Source of the DNA: Actinomycetes bacterium
Lineage (GTDB): Bacteria > Actinomycetota > Acidimicrobiia > Acidimicrobiales > RAAP-2
DNA length: 6,613 bases
Assembly: GCA_021849765.1 (NCBI GenBank)
Contig: JAJZSM010000087.1
Span: 1-6,613 of the forward strand
Direction of reading: 5' to 3'
The notes under the pieces are model-generated. The model had not been told where the DNA came from. It made no database searches and saw only the letters and a program-made list of their open reading frames with translations. Shown piece after piece: positions 1 through 5,925 of the stretch. Both the position numbers and the translations under genes were made by a program. The stretch's first letter is position 1, and every line of letters starts with the position of its first letter.

Positions 1-745
1 TTCGCCGCGGGACCGTCCCGACGAGGCCTTCGATCTCACCCACGTACGAGCGCAGTGCCGCGGGATCACCTGGACCGTTGGACAAAAAGACGCCGTCGGG
101 CGCGAGGGATCGGATGCCGTCGGCCGAGGTGCCCGCGGGCACCACGGTCACGCGAAAGCGCTGGGCGAGTTGCTCGACCATCGTCGTCTTGATGCCGTAG
201 TCGATCGCCACGACGTGACGGCGTCCTTCGCCCCGCACGTAGGCCGTTGGCGTTGATACGAGTGACACGTAGTCCATCCCGTCGGTTCCCTGGGCGGTCG
301 CGGCCGCCGCGGCGACGACGCCGGGGCTCGCGTGCCCGAACGCGCCCGGCAGGGCCCCGTGTGCACGCAGGTGGCGGGTGAGTCGACGCGTGTCCACCCC
401 GATGATGGCCGGGACGCGGCGCTCGACCAGAAACGGCTCGAGGTCGTTCTCGGCACGCCAGTTCGAGTGGCGTGCCGTCAGTTCGCGCATGACGACGCCC
501 CGGCACCATGGACGCACCGCTTCGTCGTCTCGGGGCGTGACGCCGTAGTTGCCCACGTGGGGATAGGTGAAGGCGATGACTTGGCCCGCGTAGCTGGGAT
601 CGGTGATCACTTCCTGGTAGCCGCTCAGGGCCGTATTGAACACGAACTCGCCGGTCGTGACGCCATCGTCGGGAAGGTAGCCGGCCGCGTAGCCCTCGAA
701 GACGGCGCCATCACTGAGTACGAGTGTTGCAGGTTGACGGTTCAC
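1..745 (-). CDS. carA: Carbamoyl-phosphate synthase small (glutaminase) subunit, 3' end cut by window
   Basis: CarA hydrolyses glutamine and passes ammonia to CarB, which makes cytosolic carbamoyl phosphate for pyrimidine and arginine synthesis. The 248 codons visible begin at a GTG and read cleanly to the window edge. The N-terminal small-chain domain shows TGEFVFNTALSGYQE (about residues 31-45), TYPHVGNYG (60-68) and IIGVDTRRLTRHLR (114-127). The class I glutamine amidotransferase domain starts near residue 177 with VVAIDYGIK and contains SNGPGDP (222-228), the oxyanion-strand region. Full-length family members have about 380 residues, so some 130 are missing, including the catalytic Cys and His/Glu; activity cannot be judged here. 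The GTG overlaps the pyrC stop as GTGA, and a GGAG seven bases upstream (753-756) inside pyrC supports this start and coupled translation. carB should follow beyond position 1. Confidence 0.96.
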   Translation of the reverse strand, partial: MNRQPATLVLSDGAVFEGYAAGYLPDDGVTTGEFVFNTALSGYQEVITDPSYAGQVIAFTYPHVGNYGVTPRDDEAVRPWCRGVVMRELTARHSNWRAENDLEPFLVERRVPAIIGVDTRRLTRHLRAHGALPGAFGHASPGVVAAAAATAQGTDGMDYVSLVSTPTAYVRGEGRRHVVAIDYGIKTTMVEQLAQRFRVTVVPAGTSADGIRSLAPDGVFLSNGPGDPAALRSYVGEIEGLVGTVPRR

Positions 746-2055
746 GCGAGCGCTCCGTCGGCGACCACGACCGAGCCCCGCACGATCGTCCAGCGCACCC
801 GTCCCACCAGCTCACGACCGTGGTAGGGCGTATTGGCGGCGAGGCTCTGCAGGCGTTCTGCGCGCACTGCCCACCGTTCAGCCGGGTCAAAGACGACGAG
901 GTTCGCGTCCTCGCCGGCGACCACTGAACCACCGTGCGCACTGTGGCGAACGGGGGCGTCCTCGCGGCGCAGCTGCGCGATGCGCGCCGGGTTGCGGCTC
1001 AGCAGCGCGAAGAATCGAATCGGGTCGGCCTGGGAGGCGCCGAGTGCCTCGAGGGTCAGCGACGCCGCGTGCTCGAGGCCGAGCATTCCAGCTGGTGCCT
1101 CGTCAAAGGGCAGGTCCTTCAACTCCGCCGTGTGCGGCGCGTGATCGGTCGCGACCGCGTCCGCGAGTCCGTTGGTCAGTGACGCGCGCACCGCGGCCGC
1201 GTCGGTGCTCGAGCGAAGGGGTGGGTTGACCTTGAAGTGCGCGTCATAGTTGGCGCACGCGGACTCGTCGAGCGTGAAGTGGTGTGGTGCGACCTCGGCG
1301 GTGACCGGTAGTCCCTCGTCGCGTGCGGCACCAACCATGGCGAGGGACCGCGCGGTCGACAGGTGCAAGAAGTGCAGTGGCGAGTCAGTCAGCCGAACCA
1401 GCTCGATGTCGCGCGCGACCATGATCTCCTCGGCGGCCGCGGGTCGTCCGATGAGGCCGAGTCGGCTGCTGAGCGCACCTTCGTTCATCGATCCCTCGCC
1501 CGCGAGGTGCCCATCCTCGCAGTGCTGGGCGAGGCGCACGCCGAGCGGACGCGCGTAGCACAGCGCGCGGCGCATGACGGCCGCGTCCTGCACGCCGGTT
1601 CCGTCGTCGGTGAAGAGCCGTACGCCGAGTGCCGCCAGTTCGCCCATGGGCGCGAGTCGCTCGCCGAGTCGCCCGTGCGTGATGGCGCCGGCGACGGCGA
1701 CGTCGACGAGCGCTCGCGAACCTTGGTCCAAGACGTAGGTCGCTAGCGCGACGTTATCGATGGCTGGCTCGGTGTTGGGCATGGCGATCACGGCGGTGAA
1801 GCCACCGACCGCGGCCGCCCGCGAGCCACTCTCGATGGTCTCGGCCGACTCGCGTCCCGGTTCGCGCAGGTGCGTGTGCAGGTCCACGAGGCCTGGCCCG
1901 ACCCAACAGCCCGTCGCGTCAATCTCGCGGCTATCGCGCGGTGCCTCGAGGTGCTCCCCGACCGCGGCGATCACGCCGTCGACCACGAGCACGTCGGCTA
2001 CGGCCACCGACCGCGGACCGACGACCGTCCCGTTTCGCACGACTACCGACGCCAT
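742..2055 (-). CDS. pyrC: Dihydroorotase (class I)
   Basis: PyrC reversibly cyclises N-carbamoyl-aspartate to dihydroorotate, the third step of pyrimidine synthesis. The 437-residue length is normal for class I enzymes. Visible amidohydrolase landmarks are DLHTHLREPG (58-67, metal ligands H60 and H62, substrate Arg R64), GFTAVIAMPNTEPAID (85-100), FTDDG (148-152), QHCED (177-181), HFLHLST (228-234), EVAPHH (254-259), KVNPPLR (275-281) and TDHAPH (303-308). The FTDDG segment has Asp where many dihydroorotases have a carbamylated Lys; this fits the Aquifex/Bacillus-type class I enzyme, by comparison from memory. The frame is open upstream to 2349, but the ATG at 2055 is chosen because the family N-terminus (VVVRNGTVV) starts there, a GGGAGGT sits six bases upstream (2062-2068), and the ATG shares one base with the pyrB stop (TGATG). 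carA follows with a four-base overlap. Confidence 0.97.
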   Translation of the reverse strand: MASVVVRNGTVVGPRSVAVADVLVVDGVIAAVGEHLEAPRDSREIDATGCWVGPGLVDLHTHLREPGRESAETIESGSRAAAVGGFTAVIAMPNTEPAIDNVALATYVLDQGSRALVDVAVAGAITHGRLGERLAPMGELAALGVRLFTDDGTGVQDAAVMRRALCYARPLGVRLAQHCEDGHLAGEGSMNEGALSSRLGLIGRPAAAEEIMVARDIELVRLTDSPLHFLHLSTARSLAMVGAARDEGLPVTAEVAPHHFTLDESACANYDAHFKVNPPLRSSTDAAAVRASLTNGLADAVATDHAPHTAELKDLPFDEAPAGMLGLEHAASLTLEALGASQADPIRFFALLSRNPARIAQLRREDAPVRHSAHGGSVVAGEDANLVVFDPAERWAVRAERLQSLAANTPYHGRELVGRVRWTIVRGSVVVADGALA

Positions 2056-3038
2056 CAGGCCACCTCCCGGTTCGCTCCGGCCACGGTGAGGTACAGCACC
2101 GCCATCCGAATTGGTACGCCGTTGCTGACCTGGCGTTCGATGATCGCAGCGGGAAGATCCGCGACGATCGAATCGAGTTCGACGCCGCGGTTGATCGGAC
2201 CCGGGTGCATGATGAGCGTCTCGGGTCGCAGTCGCCGAGCCCTCGCAGCCGTGAGGCCGAAGGTCGCGGTGAACTCGCGCAGACTCGGCACGAACAGACC
2301 GGTCCCGCGCTCGTTCTGGAGCCGTAGCAGCCCGATGACGTCGGCCCATTCCAGCGCCTCGTCGAAGTCCCCCACGACCTCGACGGGCCAGGTTTCGATA
2401 TCGACGGGCAGCAGCGTCCCCGGCGCCGCGACCCGGACCTGTGCGCCGAGGGCCACGTAGGCGTCGACGTCGCTGCGCGCCACTCGACTGTGCACGATGT
2501 CGCCCACTATCAAGACGCGCAACCCGTCGAACAGCGTCGCGCCAGTCTCGGCGCCCGACAGGCCACGGCGTTCGGCGAGCACCTGGCGCACGGTGAACGC
2601 GTCCAAGAGGCCCTGGGTCGGGTGCTGGTGCAGTCCATCGCCCGCGTTGATCACGCGCACGTGGGGCACGTAGCGACTCACCTGTTCGGCGGCACCGCTC
2701 GATCGATGGCGCAGCACCACCGCGTCGAGTCCGAGTGCGTCGATAGTGGCGATCGTGTCTCGTAGCGACTCGCCCTTCTTCACGCTGCTCGAGGCGACCG
2801 CGAGCGAGAGCACGTCAGCGCTCAACCGCTTGGCCGCCGTCTCGAAACTCAGCCGTGTCCGCGTCGACTCCTCGAAGAAGAGCGATGCGACGACTCGGCC
2901 CTTCAGTGCGGGCACCTTCTTGATCGTTCGCTGGTGAACCTCGACGAAGGATTCCGCCGTGTCGAGCACTTCGACCAGCGCGCCGCGACTGACACCGTTG
3001 AGCGACAACAAGCTCTGACCCCGAATGCTCTCGATCAC
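2055..3038 (-). CDS. pyrB: Aspartate carbamoyltransferase catalytic subunit
   Basis: PyrB condenses carbamoyl phosphate with aspartate to N-carbamoyl-aspartate, the committed pyrimidine step, in the cytosol. The 327-residue protein carries the carbamoyl-phosphate signature FFEESTRTRLSFE (54-66), the KKGES lysine loop (87-91), LRHR (109-112), GDGLHQHPTQGLLD (133-146, with H139 and Q142), GDIVHSRVARS (179-189), the aspartate-site LLRLQNER (237-244) and MHPGPINRG (277-285). No pyrI regulatory-subunit gene is seen, as usual for Gram-positive lineages. The GTG at 3038 is chosen over longer in-frame options because GAGGAGG lies seven bases upstream (3046-3052) and it forms a GTGA overlap with the pyrR stop; longer starts would run deep into pyrR. 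It ends in a TGATG overlap with pyrC. All key residues I can check are present. Confidence 0.97.
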   Translation of the reverse strand: MIESIRGQSLLSLNGVSRGALVEVLDTAESFVEVHQRTIKKVPALKGRVVASLFFEESTRTRLSFETAAKRLSADVLSLAVASSSVKKGESLRDTIATIDALGLDAVVLRHRSSGAAEQVSRYVPHVRVINAGDGLHQHPTQGLLDAFTVRQVLAERRGLSGAETGATLFDGLRVLIVGDIVHSRVARSDVDAYVALGAQVRVAAPGTLLPVDIETWPVEVVGDFDEALEWADVIGLLRLQNERGTGLFVPSLREFTATFGLTAARARRLRPETLIMHPGPINRGVELDSIVADLPAAIIERQVSNGVPIRMAVLYLTVAGANREVA

Positions 3039-3601
3039 GAGCCCGCCTCCTCGCCGATCCAGACCCCGTCCACCGTCGCCACGATCGCCTCGTGCTGCGC
3101 GGTGGGCAGGTTCTTGCCCACGAAGTCGGCGCGAATCGGCAACTCCCGATGGCCCCGATCGACGAGCACTGCGAGCTGTATGGCGCGGGGGCGGCCCCAT
3201 TCGGCCAGGGCATTCAGCGCCGCGCGGATCGTTCGGCCGGTGTAGAGCACGTCGTCGACCAGCAGGACGGTCCGGTCGGTCAGGTCGACCGGGATTGTCG
3301 TTGCGGTCGCGCCGAGCAGCGGCCTCCGGTCGTGGTCGTCGCGAAAGTACGCGACGTCGAGCCGTCCGACCTGGACCGCTAGCGCGCCGATGGCCGCGAT
3401 GTCCGCGGCGAGTCGCTCGGCGAGCACCACGCCACCGACCTGGAGGCCGAGCACGACGATCTCGGACTCGTCGGCGTTTCGCTCGATGACCTCGTGGGCC
3501 ATGCGCCGCATCGCTCGGTCGACTTCGTCTCGCGAGAGCAACTGTGAACGGGGCTCAAACTGACTATTCGGCACGTTCGGCGTGCCCGGTCTCGTGGTCA
3601 C
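3035..3601 (-). CDS. pyrR: Bifunctional pyr operon RNA-binding regulator / uracil phosphoribosyltransferase
   Basis: PyrR senses UMP/UTP and binds a hairpin in pyr mRNA to lower expression; many homologues also convert uracil and PRPP to UMP. The 188-residue protein has the PRPP-binding motif VLLVDDVLYTGRT (112-124), the PyrR-specific DRGHRELPIRAD (148-159) and VGKNLPT (161-167), YFRDD (85-89) and an N-terminal MAHEVIERN helix (34-42). Compared from memory with Bacillus PyrR, residues linked to RNA binding are kept (H36, H151, R152, R157, K163). The first phosphoribosyltransferase loop, usually TRG, reads VGG at 55-57, and the position of Bacillus Thr18 is Arg32. The first about 20 residues are a non-conserved extension. 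The start is GTG at 3601, four bases after GGGAGGA; no better start is seen downstream. It overlaps pyrB by four bases, and a PyrR-binding-loop-like hairpin abuts its Shine-Dalgarno. Confidence 0.96.
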   Translation of the reverse strand: MTTRPGTPNVPNSQFEPRSQLLSRDEVDRAMRRMAHEVIERNADESEIVVLGLQVGGVVLAERLAADIAAIGALAVQVGRLDVAYFRDDHDRRPLLGATATTIPVDLTDRTVLLVDDVLYTGRTIRAALNALAEWGRPRAIQLAVLVDRGHRELPIRADFVGKNLPTAQHEAIVATVDGVWIGEEAGS

Positions 3602-3610
3602 AGTTCCTCC
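3602..3610 (-). promoter_or_regulatory. pyrR ribosome binding site, adjoining the leader hairpin
   Basis: Read on the minus strand, GGAGG (3610-3606) lies four bases before the GTG at 3601; with the preceding G the complementarity to 16S rRNA is GGGAGGA. The spacing is slightly short but the match is strong. Its 5' edge touches the last base pair of the putative PyrR-binding hairpin (base 3611), so stabilising that hairpin could hinder ribosome loading. Confidence 0.7.
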
Positions 3611-3645
3611 CGTCGTACGAGCCTCACGGGACCCGCTTCACGACG
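3611..3645 (-). promoter_or_regulatory. Putative PyrR-binding hairpin in the pyrR leader
   Basis: In the RNA sense the segment folds as follows. A basal stem CGUCGU (3645-3640) pairs perfectly with ACGACG (3616-3611). A purine bulge GAA (3639-3637) follows on the 5' side. A middle stem GCGGG (3636-3632) pairs with CUCGU (3621-3617), including two G-U pairs. A single bulged U sits at 3631. The upper CC:GG stem (3630-3629 with 3623-3622) closes a CGUGA loop. Bases 3633-3620 read GGUCCCGUGAGGCU, matching the Bacillus PyrR-binding consensus ARUCCAGNGAGGYU at 12 of 14 positions, counting the N position. The purine bulge and CC:GG closing pairs are hallmarks of that element. Its place next to the Shine-Dalgarno, with no terminator visible, suggests translational rather than attenuation control. 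Binding itself is inferred. Confidence 0.72.
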
Positions 3646-3653
3646 ATGGACCA

Positions 3654-3662
3654 AGGTTAACA
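3654..3662 (-). promoter_or_regulatory. Candidate extended -10 element for the pyr operon
   Basis: The minus strand reads TGT TAACCT here, fitting the extended -10 pattern TGnTAnnnT. A start about seven bases downstream, near 3647, would begin the RNA at the foot of the PyrR-like hairpin and give a leader of about 46 bases. No good -35 hexamer is visible at 16-18 bases upstream, inside the ctaG 3' end. Read-through from ctaG is the alternative source of pyr mRNA. Confidence 0.35.
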
Positions 3663-3674
3663 GACGACGACCGG

Positions 3675-4592
3675 CTACCGAGAACCGTCCGCGGGCGCGG
3701 TCGGTGTCGAGATCGTCAGATCCAGCGTCGAAGCGCGCCCCGTCAAGCGGTCGAGCACGCTGCCCATCGAACCTTCGGTCTCGATCGCCCGGCGGATGAC
3801 GATCGCCAGGGTCGGCAGCGCCCAGAAGTCGCCGCAGATCCAGAGGATCGCCGCGCCGATCTGCTGGTCGGCGAATGGCGACAACGTTACGCCAGGCACG
3901 TGGGCGTAGACCGCGTACCAGCTGACCGTCGTCAGGATGCTCATGGAGATCGCGAGCACTGTCATGAGCCCGTTGGTGAGCAGCACGGCGCCGATCTTCC
4001 ACACGGTCCCCTTCGCCGGCTTCATCGGCGCCGAGGGGTAGATCTGGAGCCAGAACAAGGTGCCCGCTACGACGAAGCTCCCGTGCATCAGCCAGACGTG
4101 CACGAGGCCGTTTCGCTCGCTGAGGTCAAAGAGGGCCGGCACGTGCCACGCGAACATCACCCCGTTCATCAAGAACAGTGCGAACCACGGGTTGCGCGCG
4201 AATCGCCCGACAGCCCGCAGCCAACCCGTGGACCGGCGCAGGAACAGAAACCGTCCAACGCGTCGTCGCGCTCCGACGGGCAGCACGAAGAGCAGGGGGA
4301 TCCACGGAGCACCCGCGACGATCAGCATCGGAACGAAGAACGCGATCACGACGTGTTCGATCATGTGCACGAAGAAGTACTGAGCCGCCCAGTAGTCCAG
4401 TGGCGACGCGATGGCGATCACCAGGAGCGCAAGACCCGCGTAGAACCGGTACGACCGGTTCCGGCGGCGCCGTCGATTGGCGGGCGTCGAGTGGCTCGCC
4501 ATTCGGCGCAGCCCGACTTCGTGGGCGAACGCGGTGGCTGCAAGTACGACGATCATGGGATCGAACGTCCAGTGGTGCACGAGGTAGTTCAC
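3675..4592 (-). CDS. ctaG: caa3_CtaG-type cytochrome c oxidase assembly membrane protein
   Basis: This 305-residue multi-pass membrane protein resembles the caa3_CtaG (DUF1404-like) family, whose Bacillus member is needed for active caa3 oxidase, probably at the copper-insertion stage. Hydrophobic segments lie roughly at 12-28, 51-68, 74-105 (probably one or two helices), 135-157, 164-185, 199-225 and 244-268. Family-like landmarks are FVHMIEH (74-80), WHVPALF (149-155), VHVWLMHGSF (164-173), GTLFW (177-181) and the late FADQQIGA (240-247). The conserved His and Met residues near membrane faces (H76, M77, H80, H150, H165, H170) could bind copper, which is inference. The C-terminal about 35 residues are soluble and variable. 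The start is a GTG with a weak GGATGG four bases upstream, 11 bases after the preceding gene's stop, so the two genes are probably co-transcribed. The name ctaG is also used for Cox11, which is unrelated. Confidence 0.88.
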   Translation of the reverse strand: MNYLVHHWTFDPMIVVLAATAFAHEVGLRRMASHSTPANRRRRRNRSYRFYAGLALLVIAIASPLDYWAAQYFFVHMIEHVVIAFFVPMLIVAGAPWIPLLFVLPVGARRRVGRFLFLRRSTGWLRAVGRFARNPWFALFLMNGVMFAWHVPALFDLSERNGLVHVWLMHGSFVVAGTLFWLQIYPSAPMKPAKGTVWKIGAVLLTNGLMTVLAISMSILTTVSWYAVYAHVPGVTLSPFADQQIGAAILWICGDFWALPTLAIVIRRAIETEGSMGSVLDRLTGRASTLDLTISTPTAPADGSR

Positions 4593-4603
4593 GGCGCCAT
4601 CCG

Positions 4604-5029
4604 TTACGGCGTTTCGGTGGGTGTCTGGTCGCCAAGGCGTTCGCCTCGAAATGCCGCCCCGCTATCGCTTTGCTCGGCGTCGGCCCGCTCGGCGTCGGCG
4701 ACCTCGGCCTGGTGAGCCTGCCAGGCCCGCAGCATCCCGTCGTACTCTGGCGCGAGGCCGGGCTCGGTCTTGCGGCGCCGCTTCGGCGTGGCGTCGCCAT
4801 GCAGCACCTTCCACCACATGTAGACGGCGAAGATTCCCAGCAGTGGCCACTCGAACACGTAGGCCCAACTCAGGGTATTGCCCCTTTCGGCCCGTCCCAA
4901 CTCGAACCAGAACGCCAGTGAACACAGCGCAAGTCCGAGTACCAACACCGCATGGGTGCGCCACGCCTCGGCCCCGCGAAGCCGGCGCGGCGGCTGTCCG
5001 GGCGCGTCCTGACCCTTCGCACCACTCAT
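4604..5029 (-). CDS. Small two-helix membrane protein, function unknown
   Basis: The 141-residue product has a basic, proline-rich N-terminus and two hydrophobic helices at about 26-45 (ALVLGLAL-like region ending in FWFELG) and 55-73. The second contains SWAYVFEWPLLGIFAVYMWW (54-73). The tail (about 76-141) is hydrophilic, begins with the basic TPKRRRK (81-87), and is rich in Ala, Glu and Asp with a helical look at 97-121. By the positive-inside rule both ends should be cytoplasmic. The aromatic, acidic AYxFEWP segment gives the impression of a widespread unnamed actinobacterial membrane protein family, but I cannot name it. It directly precedes ctaG and diverges from an SCO-like gene, so a role in respiratory oxidase assembly or membrane organisation is plausible by context only. 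The ATG at 5029 has no Shine-Dalgarno at proper spacing; a TACAGT box six bases upstream suggests a leaderless mRNA. Confidence 0.85.
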   Translation of the reverse strand: MSGAKGQDAPGQPPRRLRGAEAWRTHAVLVLGLALCSLAFWFELGRAERGNTLSWAYVFEWPLLGIFAVYMWWKVLHGDATPKRRRKTEPGLAPEYDGMLRAWQAHQAEVADAERADAEQSDSGAAFRGERLGDQTPTETP

Positions 5030-5035
5030 TACTTG

Positions 5036-5041
5036 ACTGTA
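5036..5041 (-). promoter_or_regulatory. Candidate -10 box for the 4604-5029 / ctaG transcript
   Basis: The minus strand reads TACAGT, matching the actinobacterial TAnnnT -10 pattern, and ends six bases before the ATG at 5029. Transcription would then begin at about the first base of the start codon. An AGGGA further upstream is too distant (12 bases) to be a good ribosome binding site. No clear -35 is seen. Confidence 0.4.
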
Positions 5042-5050
5042 TCCCTGGCG

Positions 5051-5063
5051 GTCGTCGCACGAC
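5051..5063. repeat. Short inverted repeat in the divergent promoter region
   Basis: GTCGT and ACGAC flank a CGC centre, forming a 5-bp dyad in the 71-base gap between the divergent genes. It lies where the -35 region of the leftward promoter would be. It could be an operator or a chance GC-rich palindrome; nothing here identifies a regulator. Confidence 0.25.
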
Positions 5064-5086
5064 GCTGAGAAAACTTTCGGCTTGGG

Positions 5087-5092
5087 TAGAGT
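5087..5092 (+). promoter_or_regulatory. Candidate -10 box for the SCO-like operon
   Basis: TAGAGT matches TAnnnT and ends eight bases before the ATG at 5101, so RNA would start at or within a base or two of the start codon. No Shine-Dalgarno precedes that ATG, fitting a leaderless transcript. A matching -35 is not evident. Confidence 0.4.
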
Positions 5093-5100
5093 GCGAGACG

Positions 5101-5925
5101 ATGACCAGCGCCCCCCACGACGCCCCCGATGACCACGACTCCGTGACTTCGGCGCCGATCATTTCTTCCGATGAACGAAGCGCGGCCTTTCACGCGGGCC
5201 GAACCCCGATACCGCCGAAGTTCTTTCTCTTGGTCGCCGTGGTCTTCGTTGTGCTGGGCCTGGGCGGCGTCGTGCTCGAGCGCGTTGTCGGCACGCCGGG
5301 CCAGACACCCATCGCGAGTCCTCCCGCCACGACGACGCCATCCTCCCTGCCGAGCACGACCCACTCGATACTCGGCCTTGATCTGCTCCCGAGCCGTCCC
5401 GCACCCCCGATCACCTTGACGGACCAACGCGGCGCCACCTGGCGGCTCGCGGCCCAACGGGGTCGAGTCGTGATCCTCGCCTTCTACAACCAGACGTGCA
5501 ACGACATCTGCCCGGTCCTTGGCGCCGAACTGCGCTCCACGATCTCGCTCCTCGGCACCAACGCCGGGCGCGTCGACGTGGCGATTGTCAATACCGATCC
5601 GACCCACGCCGCGGTCGTCGCCCTACCCGCGGCGCTCGTGCGACCCGGGTTGATCGGTCAACCGACTGTCGTGTTCCTGACTGGAACCCTCGCCGAGCTG
5701 GACGCCGTCTGGACGCACTACGGCGTCGAGGTTCGCGTGGGTCCCGCGCCGACCCCGAGCCTCCACAACGACCTGCTGTACTTCATTACGGCCGACGGGC
5801 GACTCCACGCGTTGGCGACGCCGTTTGCCAATGAGAGTCGAAAGGGGGTGTTCTCACTCGATGCCGCTTCACGGCGCGCCTTCGCCGCGGGCGTCGCAGA
5901 AGTCGCCGATAGTCTGTTGCCGTGA
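5101..5925 (+). CDS. SCO1/SenC-like membrane-anchored copper/thiol protein
   Basis: This 274-residue protein has a short cytoplasmic N-terminus (1-39), one membrane helix (about 40-60), a Thr/Pro/Ser-rich linker (64-90) and an extracytoplasmic thioredoxin-fold domain (about 98-274). The domain shows TLTDQRG (105-111), VVILAFYNQTCNDICP (123-138) with the CxxxC pair C133/C137, VNTDPTH (163-169), and a single His in SLHNDLLYFI (220-229). CxxxC plus this downstream His are the Cu-binding residues of SCO proteins, which deliver copper to, or reduce thiols of, the CuA site of cytochrome c oxidase subunit II. The frame is open back to 4621, but that region lies over the opposite-strand membrane gene; the ATG at 5101 gives a sensible topology. 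It overlaps the next gene as GTGA. A general redoxin role is the alternative; retention of the His favours SCO. Confidence 0.9.
   Translation: MTSAPHDAPDDHDSVTSAPIISSDERSAAFHAGRTPIPPKFFLLVAVVFVVLGLGGVVLERVVGTPGQTPIASPPATTTPSSLPSTTHSILGLDLLPSRPAPPITLTDQRGATWRLAAQRGRVVILAFYNQTCNDICPVLGAELRSTISLLGTNAGRVDVAIVNTDPTHAAVVALPAALVRPGLIGQPTVVFLTGTLAELDAVWTHYGVEVRVGPAPTPSLHNDLLYFITADGRLHALATPFANESRKGVFSLDAASRRAFAAGVAEVADSLLP

Noticed and set aside
332..826. 164-residue plus-strand open frame across the carA-pyrC junction
   Set aside because: It is antisense to two clearly conserved enzymes and shows no recognisable domain or ribosome binding site.
2056..2349. In-frame upstream extension of pyrC to give a 535-residue protein
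   Set aside because: The added part lies over pyrB, has no dihydroorotase similarity, and the ATG at 2055 has a strong Shine-Dalgarno and the family N-terminus.
3039..3200. Longer start for pyrB
   Set aside because: It would overlap pyrR by over 150 bases and add low-complexity Arg-rich residues; the GTG at 3038 has GAGGAGG at ideal spacing.
3613..3620. Perfect 8-base palindrome TCGTACGA in the pyrR leader as a protein operator
   Set aside because: It is accounted for by the 3' arms of the two stems of the PyrR-like hairpin and is too short to claim as a separate site.
3602..3674. Intrinsic terminator / Bacillus-style attenuator before pyrR
   Set aside because: The hairpin is followed by GGAGGAACUGUG rather than a U-tract, so termination is not supported.
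3582..4715. 377-residue plus-strand open frame
   Set aside because: It is the mirror of ctaG and neighbouring DNA; its product is a charged Arg/His/Asp-rich sequence without domains, typical of an antisense frame in GC-rich coding DNA.
4621..5100. Upstream extension of the SCO-like gene
   Set aside because: It runs antisense through the two-helix membrane gene, is Arg/Pro-rich, and would bury the natural N-terminal anchor behind about 160 meaningless residues.
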